Shown here in pieces: positions 1 through 5,714 of a DNA stretch of 9,593 bases; the stretch's first letter is position 1; each line of letters opens with the position of its first letter. The DNA lies in assembly GCA_929200515.1 (NCBI GenBank), contig CAKNAD010000098.1, positions 1 through 9,593 of the forward strand, in the 5' to 3' direction. Source of the DNA: Candidatus Gorgonimonas leptogorgiae (GTDB lineage: Bacteria > Pseudomonadota > Gammaproteobacteria > Pseudomonadales > Endozoicomonadaceae). The position numbers and the translations under genes were made by a program. Below the pieces are notes generated by a model. That model was not told the DNA's origin. It was given only the letters and a program-made list of their open reading frames with translations, and did not search any database.

Positions 1-29
1 ACCATTTTACTTAGCCCTGAAACCTAGCA

Positions 30-55
30 TTTTCATCTGCCACGTGTATATAATA
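30..55 (+). repeat. Dispersed 26-bp repeat, copy 1
   Basis: Positions 30-55 match 4537-4562 in the same orientation with three differences over 26 bases. The shared core is TTTTCATCTGC, then a variable triplet (CAC here, AAT there), then GTGTATAT and ATA or GATA. The copy includes TATAAT at 49-54, which corresponds to TATGAT in copy 2. Both copies lie in intergenic DNA upstream of a plus-strand gene. It may be a conserved promoter or operator element, or a fragment of a dispersed intergenic repeat family. Confidence 0.5.
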
Positions 56-417
56 AAAAAAACAAGAATATTGCACATTAATAATAAGCATAATATAATG
101 GTAACACAAATATAAGACAGAGCATCATTTATAGAAAAGCCACAGGTTATTCTTACTATTACAAATTATTTTAAATTTAAATAAGTTATAATATATTTTT
201 TAATGAACTTTAATTACAAAAAACGTATCTTCAAGTTGATGCTATATATTTACGATAATAAAATTATCTATAACAAAGGTAAACGATAAGATATTTCTGT
301 TAATAGAGATTGAATAGTTTGCGCACAAAGGATTTATTAACAATCTTGAGTATTTAAATAACTACGTTCATGTACACAGATTCAGCATAGGATAATTACC
401 TGATAATTGTTATACTC

Positions 418-423
418 TATAAT
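418..423 (+). promoter_or_regulatory. Possible -10 box for the barrel-protein gene
   Basis: TATAAT lies 55 bases before the start codon, inside a run that also offers TATACT at 411-416. No convincing -35 is seen 16-18 bases upstream, so the assignment rests on the -10 alone. In DNA this AT-rich such a hexamer is expected by chance fairly often. Confidence 0.25.
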
Positions 424-478
424 TATTTACAAATAAAAACCTGTTCACAGAAAAATAAGTAGGAGAGCATGATATTTT

Positions 479-1180
479 ATGTCAAAAATAAAATTTATTT
501 TTTACTATCAGCTATTTTTTTTATTATTCAGCTATAATGCTTTTGCAACTATTAACTTAGCTTTAAATAATGAAGATATAAATAAAAAAAGCAATCAAAA
601 TCAAAAGTTAAATCTTTATAATTTTTATAAAAATAATAGTTATAATCATCAGGATATTAAGCTAAAAAGTAATAGCTTTGCAACTAAATATATTGATTGG
701 GATAAATATGAGATCCCTAGTACAAAAACTGTGAATAATGATGCTAAAATGAGCGTAGAGGGCAATGAAACCAATCATAATTGGTTATCGTCTTTATGGG
801 GGAAGCCTTATAGTAATACAGCATATTTGGGTATGTGGACTAGACATTTTCAGCAAAGGAAAAACCATATAAAAAGTAATAAGCTATTGGCTGTGTGTTA
901 TAAGGGTTATTATCTTGGAACTTTCATTAATAGCCATGGCGATAGGACTTGTTCTATAGGAGTGCAAAGAAGTTTATATAATGATACCTTTTCTGTTTTT
1001 GAGGTTGAAGCAGGATATAGAGTGGGTCTGATGTATGGTTATAAAAGATATCTACGATTATTTGGTACTAGCTTTTTTCCATTGGTTCAATTAGTCGCTG
1101 ATGTAAGTTTAGGAAATTTTGTAACTGAGGTTTCTTGGGCTTGGATGGTTTTTACTATAGGGTTTGGTTATAAATTTTAA
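479..1180 (+). CDS. Predicted outer-membrane beta-barrel protein, uncharacterised
   Basis: The 233-residue product has a clear Sec signal peptide: basic start, hydrophobic stretch at about 6-18 and a likely cut after AFA at 21-23. Residues 24-105 are rich in Asn, Lys, Ser and Tyr, and look like a flexible spacer. From about 110 to the end the chain alternates aromatic and polar residues in beta-strand style, with YLGMWTRHF (116-124), YKGYYLGTFINSHGDR (141-156), FEVEAGYRVGLMYGY (174-188) and a terminal Phe typical of outer-membrane proteins. The C-terminal half recalls small barrels of unknown function in gammaproteobacteria and, more loosely, the PagP-like fold; this is from memory and no enzymatic role is claimed. 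C140 and C158 could form a disulfide. AGGAG at 461-465 is 13 bases upstream, slightly far, but an in-frame TGA at 470-472 rules out a longer product. The ATG at 469 is in another frame and gives only 22 residues. Confidence 0.8.
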   Translation: MSKIKFIFYYQLFFLLFSYNAFATINLALNNEDINKKSNQNQKLNLYNFYKNNSYNHQDIKLKSNSFATKYIDWDKYEIPSTKTVNNDAKMSVEGNETNHNWLSSLWGKPYSNTAYLGMWTRHFQQRKNHIKSNKLLAVCYKGYYLGTFINSHGDRTCSIGVQRSLYNDTFSVFEVEAGYRVGLMYGYKRYLRLFGTSFFPLVQLVADVSLGNFVTEVSWAWMVFTIGFGYKF

Positions 1181-1274
1181 ATAAAATTATTTTAGAGTAG
1201 TTGCTATATATAAACTTTATGCCTATTCTAGATAATAGGTAGATGACGACAATGCAGGTTTCAGAATGCACCAT

Positions 1275-1290
1275 CTATTTATTCAAATAG
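1275..1290 (+). repeat. Perfect 6-bp inverted repeat before the small ORF
   Basis: CTATTT (1275-1280) and AAATAG (1285-1290) flank a 4-base loop, 24 bases upstream of the ATG at 1315. It could form a weak leader hairpin. A second dyad, CCTATT and AATAGG at 1222-1239, lies nearby. Neither is followed by a T-run, so they are not intrinsic terminators on the plus strand. Confidence 0.3.
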
Positions 1291-1314
1291 CATATGTTAA
1301 GGGTAGGCTCTAAG

Positions 1315-1440
1315 ATGACACGCAATAAAAATAACACACATGATGAAGCACTAAAAGATAGTAAAGTAGATGCCATTGCTGCTATTGCTTTAATAATAAT
1401 AACAGTAATGGTTGCTGTTCACTGGGTGAGTAATCAATAA
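1315..1440 (+). CDS. Small single-span inner-membrane protein, 41 residues
   Basis: This reading frame encodes a 41-residue protein. A polar charged N-terminus (about 1-18, with HDEALKDSKVDA at 9-20) is followed by one hydrophobic span, about residues 21-35, and a short tail with HWVSNQ. The pattern of a charged start, KVDAIAA and one helix ending near a Trp resembles short conserved membrane proteins of unknown function found widely in gammaproteobacteria; I recall the pattern and have not checked it. A TAAGGG run at about 1298-1303 is a possible ribosome-binding site, 11 bases upstream. The stop codon lies 13 bases from the stop of the convergent symporter gene. The arrangement of a charged N-terminus and a clean hydrophobic block argues for a real gene, but its shortness keeps confidence moderate. 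No function can be assigned. Confidence 0.6.
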   Translation: MTRNKNNTHDEALKDSKVDAIAAIALIIITVMVAVHWVSNQ

Positions 1441-1453
1441 AATATGATAGCTT

Positions 1454-2686
1454 TTAATCTGACTGTGCTTTTTTATTAACTATAGATGTAACGCAAGAAT
1501 CTGACCAAATATTTATTGCACTTTCAAGCATATCGACTAAAGCATATAATGGCAAGAACATTACTAAAACTTCTAACTTTACTCCCATAGCCGCTAAAAA
1601 TGAGCTAGCCAGCATATAGCATCCCATGGGTACGCCAGCATTGCCTATGGCTGCTATAGTTGCTATGAATATCCATGATACCATTGAATAAATAGAAAAA
1701 TTAACACCATTAATTTCTGATATAAACAACACAGTAATTAATATAAAGGCAGCACAAGCATTCATATTTATGGTTATGCATAATGGTAGGCTAAACCTAG
1801 ATATTTTAGGATTTATACCTGCCTTTTTTTCTGCACAGTCGATTGTAGCTGCTAATGCAGATGCAGATGATTTAGCAAAAAAAGCTATTACCATTGCTGG
1901 AAAAAATGCTTTGAAATTTTTTATAGGAGAAATTTTATGTAGTTTTAATAATATAGGTAGCACGATAACAGCTTGAATACAATTTGCTGCTAATATACAA
2001 CTAAGATATTTTAATAAACTATTAATAAAATAACTATTTTGTTTCATATCTTGTACAAATAATACTGAAAAGGCAAAAACAATAACAGGCATTGACAATA
2101 GAAAAAATTTTGTCATTTCCATTATTAATTTAAATAAGTCGCTAAATAGTTTACTAAGACTTATTCTTGGTGCATCCTCCAAACGCAAAACCCCAATACT
2201 AATGAGTATTGCTAACATCAAAACACTAATTACATTATATTTTACGAATGGATCAATAAAATTTGTAGGTACGGAATCTAGTAAATACTTCCAATAGCCT
2301 ATATTTTCTCCAGCAGTATTACTTATATTCTGTGATGCAACATCAATTACCACACTAGCTGGTTGAATAAAATTATACAGTAATAAAGCTACAGTAGCTG
2401 CTATAAGGGTTGTTAATAAAGTATATTTTAAAACTTTTAATCCTAAATATTTTATTTCTTGTATATCATGAAAGCTTGATAACGTAGCAAGCAAAGAAAA
2501 AAAGATAATTGGCAAGCTTACTAACTTTAACATTTTAATAAAGATAGTAGATATTATTTGACAAATATCAGCAATAAAAGGAATGTCTAAATAACCAACA
2601 CATAATCCTAGAAGTGCACAAATAACTAAAAATGCACTACTAGAAAATTGTAATATATTACTTTTACTGCTTAACTCATCTTTCAT
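1454..2686 (-). CDS. Dicarboxylate/amino acid:cation symporter (DAACS family)
   Basis: This 410-residue inner-membrane protein belongs to the GltP/DctA/GltPh group of sodium- or proton-coupled carriers for acidic or neutral amino acids and dicarboxylates. About eight membrane helices plus two re-entrant hairpins can be traced: hairpin 1 with the Ser-rich KSSASALAAT (272-281), helix 7 with NMNAC (307-311) where the family has NMDGT, hairpin 2 with IGNAGVPMG (347-355), and helix 8 with VDMLESAINIWSD (384-396). D385, N392 and D396 align with conserved substrate and sodium ligands. The family Arg that binds the acidic side chain in GltPh (R397) aligns with E388, and the following Thr with S389, so an acidic substrate is doubtful. 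A good Shine-Dalgarno, AGGTG on the minus strand at 2692-2696, lies 5 bases from the ATG. Length fits the family. The gene stands alone; an inverted repeat at 2713-2737 lies just upstream and may regulate it. Confidence 0.93.
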   Translation of the reverse strand: MKDELSSKSNILQFSSSAFLVICALLGLCVGYLDIPFIADICQIISTIFIKMLKLVSLPIIFFSLLATLSSFHDIQEIKYLGLKVLKYTLLTTLIAATVALLLYNFIQPASVVIDVASQNISNTAGENIGYWKYLLDSVPTNFIDPFVKYNVISVLMLAILISIGVLRLEDAPRISLSKLFSDLFKLIMEMTKFFLLSMPVIVFAFSVLFVQDMKQNSYFINSLLKYLSCILAANCIQAVIVLPILLKLHKISPIKNFKAFFPAMVIAFFAKSSASALAATIDCAEKKAGINPKISRFSLPLCITINMNACAAFILITVLFISEINGVNFSIYSMVSWIFIATIAAIGNAGVPMGCYMLASSFLAAMGVKLEVLVMFLPLYALVDMLESAINIWSDSCVTSIVNKKAQSD

Positions 2687-2712
2687 AAAAACACCTACTA
2701 ATAAAATTAGCC

Positions 2713-2737
2713 ATTGTATTTTGAAACTCGATACAAT
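2713..2737 (-). promoter_or_regulatory. 7-bp inverted repeat upstream of the symporter gene
   Basis: ATTGTAT (2713-2719) and ATACAAT (2731-2737) form perfect 7-bp arms around an 11-base spacer, beginning 27 bases upstream of the symporter ATG. On the minus strand a weak promoter can be drawn just upstream: TATAAG at 2740-2745 and TTAAAC at 2762-2767, 16 bases apart. Transcription would then start at or inside the dyad. It may be an operator or a leader hairpin; no regulator gene is seen nearby. Confidence 0.35.
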
Positions 2738-2755
2738 AGCTTATAAATCCAATTA

Positions 2756-2782
2756 AATTAAGTTTAATAATAGAACTTAATT
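2756..2782. repeat. 9-bp perfect inverted repeat
   Basis: AATTAAGTT (2756-2764) and AACTTAATT (2774-2782) are perfect reverse complements around a 9-base spacer. The arms are nearly all A/T, so an RNA hairpin would be weak. It lies between the ffh stop and the symporter start and touches the next dyad at 2782-2797. No T-run follows on the minus strand, the direction of the flanking genes. Confidence 0.4.
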
Positions 2783-2807
2783 ATGCCTAAAGGCATACCT
2801 TTTTTCT
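2782..2807 (+). terminator. Terminator-like hairpin facing plus strand, without an obvious plus-strand gene
   Basis: TATGCC (2782-2787) and GGCATA (2792-2797) form a 6-bp stem with a TAAA loop, followed by CC and a T-rich run (TTTTTTCTCTTTTT). This is the shape of an intrinsic terminator for plus-strand transcription. Both flanking genes are on the minus strand and no plus-strand gene is seen just upstream. It might end antisense or read-through transcripts, or be chance. Confidence 0.35.
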
Positions 2808-2812
2808 CTTTT

Positions 2813-2846
2813 TACTTGACGATAATTTTTTCAGCAAGTATTTTTT
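2813..2846 (+). terminator. Second weak hairpin plus T-run, plus strand
   Basis: TACTTG (2813-2818) and CAAGTA (2835-2840) pair around a 16-base loop, directly followed by TTTTTT (2841-2846). The long loop makes it weak as a terminator. Together with the hairpin at 2782-2797 it makes a pair of plus-facing stem and T-run structures in a gap between two minus-strand genes. Confidence 0.25.
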
Positions 2847-2899
2847 GAAGTTTTAAACTAGCCACTTAATATTTGTGCTAAATTAAAAATTAGTAGCGA

Positions 2900-2947
2900 A
2901 GTTTGCAAACTAAAAACGTATCGTTGCAGAGCAATGCAAACAAAAAC
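2900..2947 (-). terminator. ffh: Possible ffh terminator region with short repeats
   Basis: Just downstream of the ffh stop, TTGCA (2924-2928) and TGCAA (2935-2939) can form a 5-bp hairpin with a 6-base loop. On the minus strand this is followed after 7 bases by TTTTT (complement of 2912-2916). Beyond it lies a perfect 12-bp palindrome, AGTTTGCAAACT (2900-2911). The string TGCAAAC plus AAAAAC also occurs twice in direct orientation, at 2904-2917 with one extra T and at 2935-2947. Hairpin strength is low, so termination here is tentative. Confidence 0.3.
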
Positions 2948-4347
2948 TAATGTTTGTTTGAAGATAACAAATTAGAAATGCCACTAATTTTATTTGAAAA
3001 GCCTGGAATATTCCCTTGCATTGCATTAATACCACGCATGATTTTATTCATTCCGCCTTTTTTACCAGCTTTTTTCATCATCTTACTCATTTGCTTGTGT
3101 TGCTTGAGTAGTCGGTTAACATCTTGAACCTGTGTTCCAGAACCCGCAGATATACGTCTTTTTCTTGAACCCTGAATAATATCTGGGTCTTTCCTCTCGT
3201 TAGGAGTCATTGAATTGATTATAGCTTCCATTTGGGTGATAGATTTTTTACCAGCCTGTGAAGAAAAATTTGATACATTTCCTGGAAGTTTTTGTATTAA
3301 ACTATCGAAATTACCAATACCACGCATTTGTACTAATTGTTCACGAAAATCATCTAAATCAAAACCTTTACCTTTTACTGCTTTTTTAGCTAATTTTTCT
3401 GCTTTTTGTTTATCAACTTTTTGTTCTATCTCTTCAATTAAAGAAAGTATATCTCCCATGCCTAGAATACGAGATGCTATTCTCTCAGCATGAAATTTTT
3501 CTAGGGCATCGGCTGATTCACCAACCCCCATAAATTTAATTGGCTTGCCAGTAATATAACGCACAGATAATGCAGCACCACCGCGTGAATCTGCATCAGC
3601 TTTAGCTAACACTACCCCTGTAAGTGGCAAGGCTTTGTTAAATTCTTCTGCTACATTAACCGCATCTTGTCCGGTCATGGCGTCAACTACAAATAGAGTT
3701 TCTGTTGGATTAGCAGTAGCATGAATTTGCTGAATTTCTTGCATCATTTCTTCATCTACGTGTAATCTACCAGCAGTATCTACTATTAATACCTCTATAT
3801 TGTTGATTTTTGCTTCTTGTATAGCATTAGCGATGGTATCAATAGGGCTACGCTTAAGATCTGTAGGGAAAAATTGTAGCTGTTGTTCACTAGCTAGTTT
3901 TTCTAATTGATCTATAGCAGCTGGACGATAAACGTCAGCACTAACAACCATAACTGATTTTTTTTGTATTTGGGTAATCCAGCGACCTAATTTAGCTACG
4001 GTTGTAGTTTTACCAACCCCTTGTAAACCTGCCATTAGAATTACAGCAGGAGGTTGGCTAGATAAATTAAGATCTTTATCAGTAGAGTCCATAATAAAAG
4101 TAAGTTCAGACTTAACTATTTTTATAAACGCTTGTGATGGACTAAGACTTGATTGAACTTCTTTTCCTAGGGCTCTAGCTCTTACTTTGGCAATAAAATC
4201 TTTAGTTACTTGCAAAGAGACATCTGCATCTAATAAGGTGTTACGAATTTCTTTCAAAACACTGCGAATATTAGAATCAGTAAGTTTAGATTTCCCTGAA
4301 ATTACTTTTAAAGTTTTAGTGAAGCTTTCTGTTAAAATATCAAACAT
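2947..4347 (-). CDS. ffh: Signal recognition particle protein Ffh (SRP54 homologue)
   Basis: The 466-residue GTPase binds 4.5S RNA and the signal sequences of nascent membrane proteins, and hands them to FtsY at the inner membrane. All three domains are complete: the helical N domain (1-about 95), the G domain with P-loop GLQGVGKTTT (107-116), DVYRPAA (138-144) and DTAGR (190-194), and the Met-rich M domain with the RNA-binding stretch GSRKRRISAGSG then QVQDVNRLLKQ (393-416), followed by a basic Met-rich tail. E. coli Ffh is 453 residues, so length is normal. The guanine-specificity loop reads AKADADSRGG (248-257) where most bacteria have TKxDGDARGG: the key K249 and D251 remain, but the usually conserved Gly is Ala252. 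The start is supported by the family N-terminus MFDxLTE; a weak minus-strand AGGT lies about 10 bases upstream. It stands alone, without the usual rpsP-type neighbours. Confidence 0.98.
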   Translation of the reverse strand: MFDILTESFTKTLKVISGKSKLTDSNIRSVLKEIRNTLLDADVSLQVTKDFIAKVRARALGKEVQSSLSPSQAFIKIVKSELTFIMDSTDKDLNLSSQPPAVILMAGLQGVGKTTTVAKLGRWITQIQKKSVMVVSADVYRPAAIDQLEKLASEQQLQFFPTDLKRSPIDTIANAIQEAKINNIEVLIVDTAGRLHVDEEMMQEIQQIHATANPTETLFVVDAMTGQDAVNVAEEFNKALPLTGVVLAKADADSRGGAALSVRYITGKPIKFMGVGESADALEKFHAERIASRILGMGDILSLIEEIEQKVDKQKAEKLAKKAVKGKGFDLDDFREQLVQMRGIGNFDSLIQKLPGNVSNFSSQAGKKSITQMEAIINSMTPNERKDPDIIQGSRKRRISAGSGTQVQDVNRLLKQHKQMSKMMKKAGKKGGMNKIMRGINAMQGNIPGFSNKISGISNLLSSNKH

Positions 4348-4373
4348 AAAGATAGTACCTACGCAGGTTGTTA

Positions 4374-4398
4374 GTTACATTAGTGTAACATGACTATA
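4374..4398 (-). promoter_or_regulatory. Dyad and possible -10 box upstream of ffh
   Basis: GTTACA (4374-4379) and TGTAAC (4384-4389) form a perfect 6-bp inverted repeat with a TTAG spacer, 27 bases upstream of the ffh ATG. On the minus strand TATAGT (complement of 4393-4398) is a possible -10, which would put the transcription start inside the dyad. No good -35 is seen at 17 bases; a TTAACA lies about 20 bases upstream. The dyad may be an operator or a leader hairpin. Confidence 0.3.
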
Positions 4399-4536
4399 AT
4401 GCAAAAAAGTTGTTAGCTTGTTAATCGAGGTAATGATGAAACAAATTTAGCTATTAAAATAATTAAAATTCAATTGGCATTTCAGTGGTATTTCACCTCG
4501 AATTAAAGCTTTTTTATCAGCTATAAAATACCCGTG

Positions 4537-4562
4537 TTTTCATCTGCAATGTGTATATGATA
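4537..4562 (+). repeat. Dispersed 26-bp repeat, copy 2
   Basis: This copy matches 30-55 at 23 of 26 bases in the same orientation: TTTTCATCTGC, then AAT, then GTGTATATGATA. It ends about 90 bases before the aroC start. TATGAT (4556-4561) occupies the position of TATAAT in copy 1 and could serve as a -10 box, but the sequence at the -35 distance is not conserved between the copies. No third copy was found in the window. Confidence 0.5.
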
Positions 4563-4625
4563 CCATAATGATAGACAAAATCAGAATAAAATAATTCATT
4601 TAATAGCAAGATAACTTCACTAAGG

Positions 4626-4643
4626 CCTGTAAAAATTTACAGG
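4626..4643 (+). promoter_or_regulatory. 8-bp inverted repeat overlapping the aroC Shine-Dalgarno
   Basis: CCTGTAAA (4626-4633) and TTTACAGG (4636-4643) are perfect reverse complements with an AA spacer. The right arm ends in the AGG of the aroC Shine-Dalgarno AGGA (4641-4644), which is 8 bases from the ATG. As RNA, a hairpin of about 6 bp with a 6-base loop would hide the ribosome-binding site. As DNA, the symmetric 18-mer has the form of a repressor operator. The arrangement is visible directly; any regulatory action is inference. Confidence 0.45.
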
Positions 4644-4652
4644 AAAGATAAT

Positions 4653-5714
4653 ATGGCTGGTAATAGTTTTGGTAATTTGTTTAAAATTGTTAGTTTCGGA
4701 GAATCTCATGGTCACTCCATTGGTGGTATTATTGACGGATGTCCTGCAGGTATTTCTTTAAAAAAAGAAGATATACAGCACGATTTAAACAGAAGAAGGC
4801 CTGGATCTTCTGCATATGTAACTCAGCGTAATGAAACCGATGAAATTCATATTTTATCTGGAGTATTTGAAGGAAAAACTACAGGAACGCCAATAGGTTT
4901 ATTAATATATAATAAAGATCAAAGACCTGAAGATTATCAAAAATATAAGCATATAATGCGTGCTGGACATGCTGATTTTACCTATAATCAAAAATACAAA
5001 CATCGAGATCATCGTGGTGGTGGTAGAGCTTCGGCACGAGAAACGGCAATTAGAGTTGCTGCTGGGGCTATAGCTAAAAAATGTTTAGGTCAATATGGTA
5101 TAGAAATATATGCTTATTTATCGCAAATAGGTAATTTGAAGCTAGATTTTGCTTGTAAGACTAATATAAATACTAATCCTTTTTTTACTGCTGATATAAA
5201 CAAAGTTTCTGAAATTGAAACTATAATTACTAATTTAAAGCAACAAGGAGACTCTATAGGTGCAAAGGTAACAGCAGTAGCCACAGGTATGCCAACAGGT
5301 TTAGGTGAGCCAGTATTTGATAGGCTAGACGCTGATTTAGCTAAAGCTGTTATGAGTATAAATGCTGTAAAAGCTGTAGAAATAGGAGCAGGAACAAAGT
5401 GTATAGAGCAATTAGGATCTGAATTTATTGATCCATTAACTTCTACTGGATTTTTATCTAATAATGCGGGAGGGGTTTTAGGAGGCATAAGTTCAGGGCA
5501 AGATATTATCGTGCATGCAGCTGTTAAGCCTACGTCTAGTATTCCTAAAGCTCCTCAAGCAATAACTACAGATAACCAAACAATACAAACACCAATTACA
5601 GGTAGGCATGATCCCTGTATTGGAATTCGTGCTGTACCTGTGGTAGAAGCAATGCTAGCTTTAACTTTGATAGATCACTTATTACTACAAAAGGTTCAAC
5701 AGTTTAAAATTTAA
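4653..5714 (+). CDS. aroC: Chorismate synthase
   Basis: AroC converts 5-enolpyruvylshikimate-3-phosphate to chorismate, using reduced FMN, in the cytoplasm; it is the last shared step to aromatic amino acids, folate and quinones. The 353 residues (E. coli 361) cover the whole fold. Signatures seen are MAGNSFGxLFxIxSFGESHG (1-20, with H19), DLNRRRPGSS (44-53), AGHADFTYNQKY (104-115, with H106), RDHRGGGRASARET (118-131), LGEPVFDRLDADLAKAVMSINAVK (217-240) and GRHDPCIGIRAVPVVEAML (317-335). The conserved acid-base histidines and the Asp of GRHDP are present. RAGHADFTY has Ala where most relatives have Pro. The start is fixed by the family N-terminus and by AGGA 8 bases upstream. No other shikimate gene is in the window. 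The stop overlaps the stop of the convergent gene by 4 bases. Confidence 0.98.
   Translation: MAGNSFGNLFKIVSFGESHGHSIGGIIDGCPAGISLKKEDIQHDLNRRRPGSSAYVTQRNETDEIHILSGVFEGKTTGTPIGLLIYNKDQRPEDYQKYKHIMRAGHADFTYNQKYKHRDHRGGGRASARETAIRVAAGAIAKKCLGQYGIEIYAYLSQIGNLKLDFACKTNINTNPFFTADINKVSEIETIITNLKQQGDSIGAKVTAVATGMPTGLGEPVFDRLDADLAKAVMSINAVKAVEIGAGTKCIEQLGSEFIDPLTSTGFLSNNAGGVLGGISSGQDIIVHAAVKPTSSIPKAPQAITTDNQTIQTPITGRHDPCIGIRAVPVVEAMLALTLIDHLLLQKVQQFKI

Larger units (their letters stand above)
1..478. other. Gene-free AT-rich left edge and upstream region of the barrel gene
   Basis: No reading frame of convincing length, start context or composition was found on either strand in these 478 bases. The region holds copy 1 of a dispersed 26-bp repeat (30-55) and a short direct repeat, GATAATT, at 391-397 and 402-408. 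TATACT (411-416) and TATAAT (418-423) are possible -10 boxes for the gene at 479, but neither has a good -35 at normal spacing. No tRNA-like fold or remnant of a recognisable gene was seen. Confidence 0.6.
4348..4652. other. Divergent ffh-aroC intergenic regulatory region
   Basis: About 305 bases separate the two divergent starts, so promoters for both genes must lie here. It holds a dyad near the ffh start (4374-4389), the second copy of the dispersed 26-bp repeat (4537-4562) and a dyad over the aroC ribosome-binding site (4626-4643). I see no small gene with a credible start context and no recognisable riboswitch or 4.5S RNA signature. Confidence 0.6.

Noticed and set aside
469..537. 22-codon frame starting at the ATG at 469, overlapping the barrel gene start
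   Set aside because: Only 3 bases separate it from AGGAG, too close for normal initiation. The frame at 479 encodes a clear signal peptide and barrel.
1770..1976. 68-codon plus-strand frame within the symporter gene
   Set aside because: It lies opposite the conserved symporter coding sequence and has no ribosome-binding site or recognisable product; it is an antisense shadow.
2783..2848. 21-codon hydrophobic plus-strand frame (MPKGIPFFSFYL...) in the ffh-symporter gap
   Set aside because: It has no ribosome-binding site, its start lies inside a hairpin, and a frame this short is expected by chance in AT-rich DNA. It would be worth revisiting only if a plus-strand transcript is found.
3215..3493. 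92-codon plus-strand frame within ffh
   Set aside because: It is antisense to the highly conserved Ffh M and G domains and its Cys/Ser-rich product is typical of shadow translation.
4187..4393. 68-codon plus-strand frame over the 5' end of ffh
   Set aside because: It is antisense to the conserved N domain, with no start context or family match.
2947..4652. 4.5S SRP RNA gene near ffh
   Set aside because: I looked for the conserved GGAAGGAAGCAGCC-type hairpin on both strands around ffh and did not find it.
5114..5488. 124-codon minus-strand frame within aroC
   Set aside because: It is antisense to the conserved chorismate synthase sequence; its product shows no coherent fold or motif.
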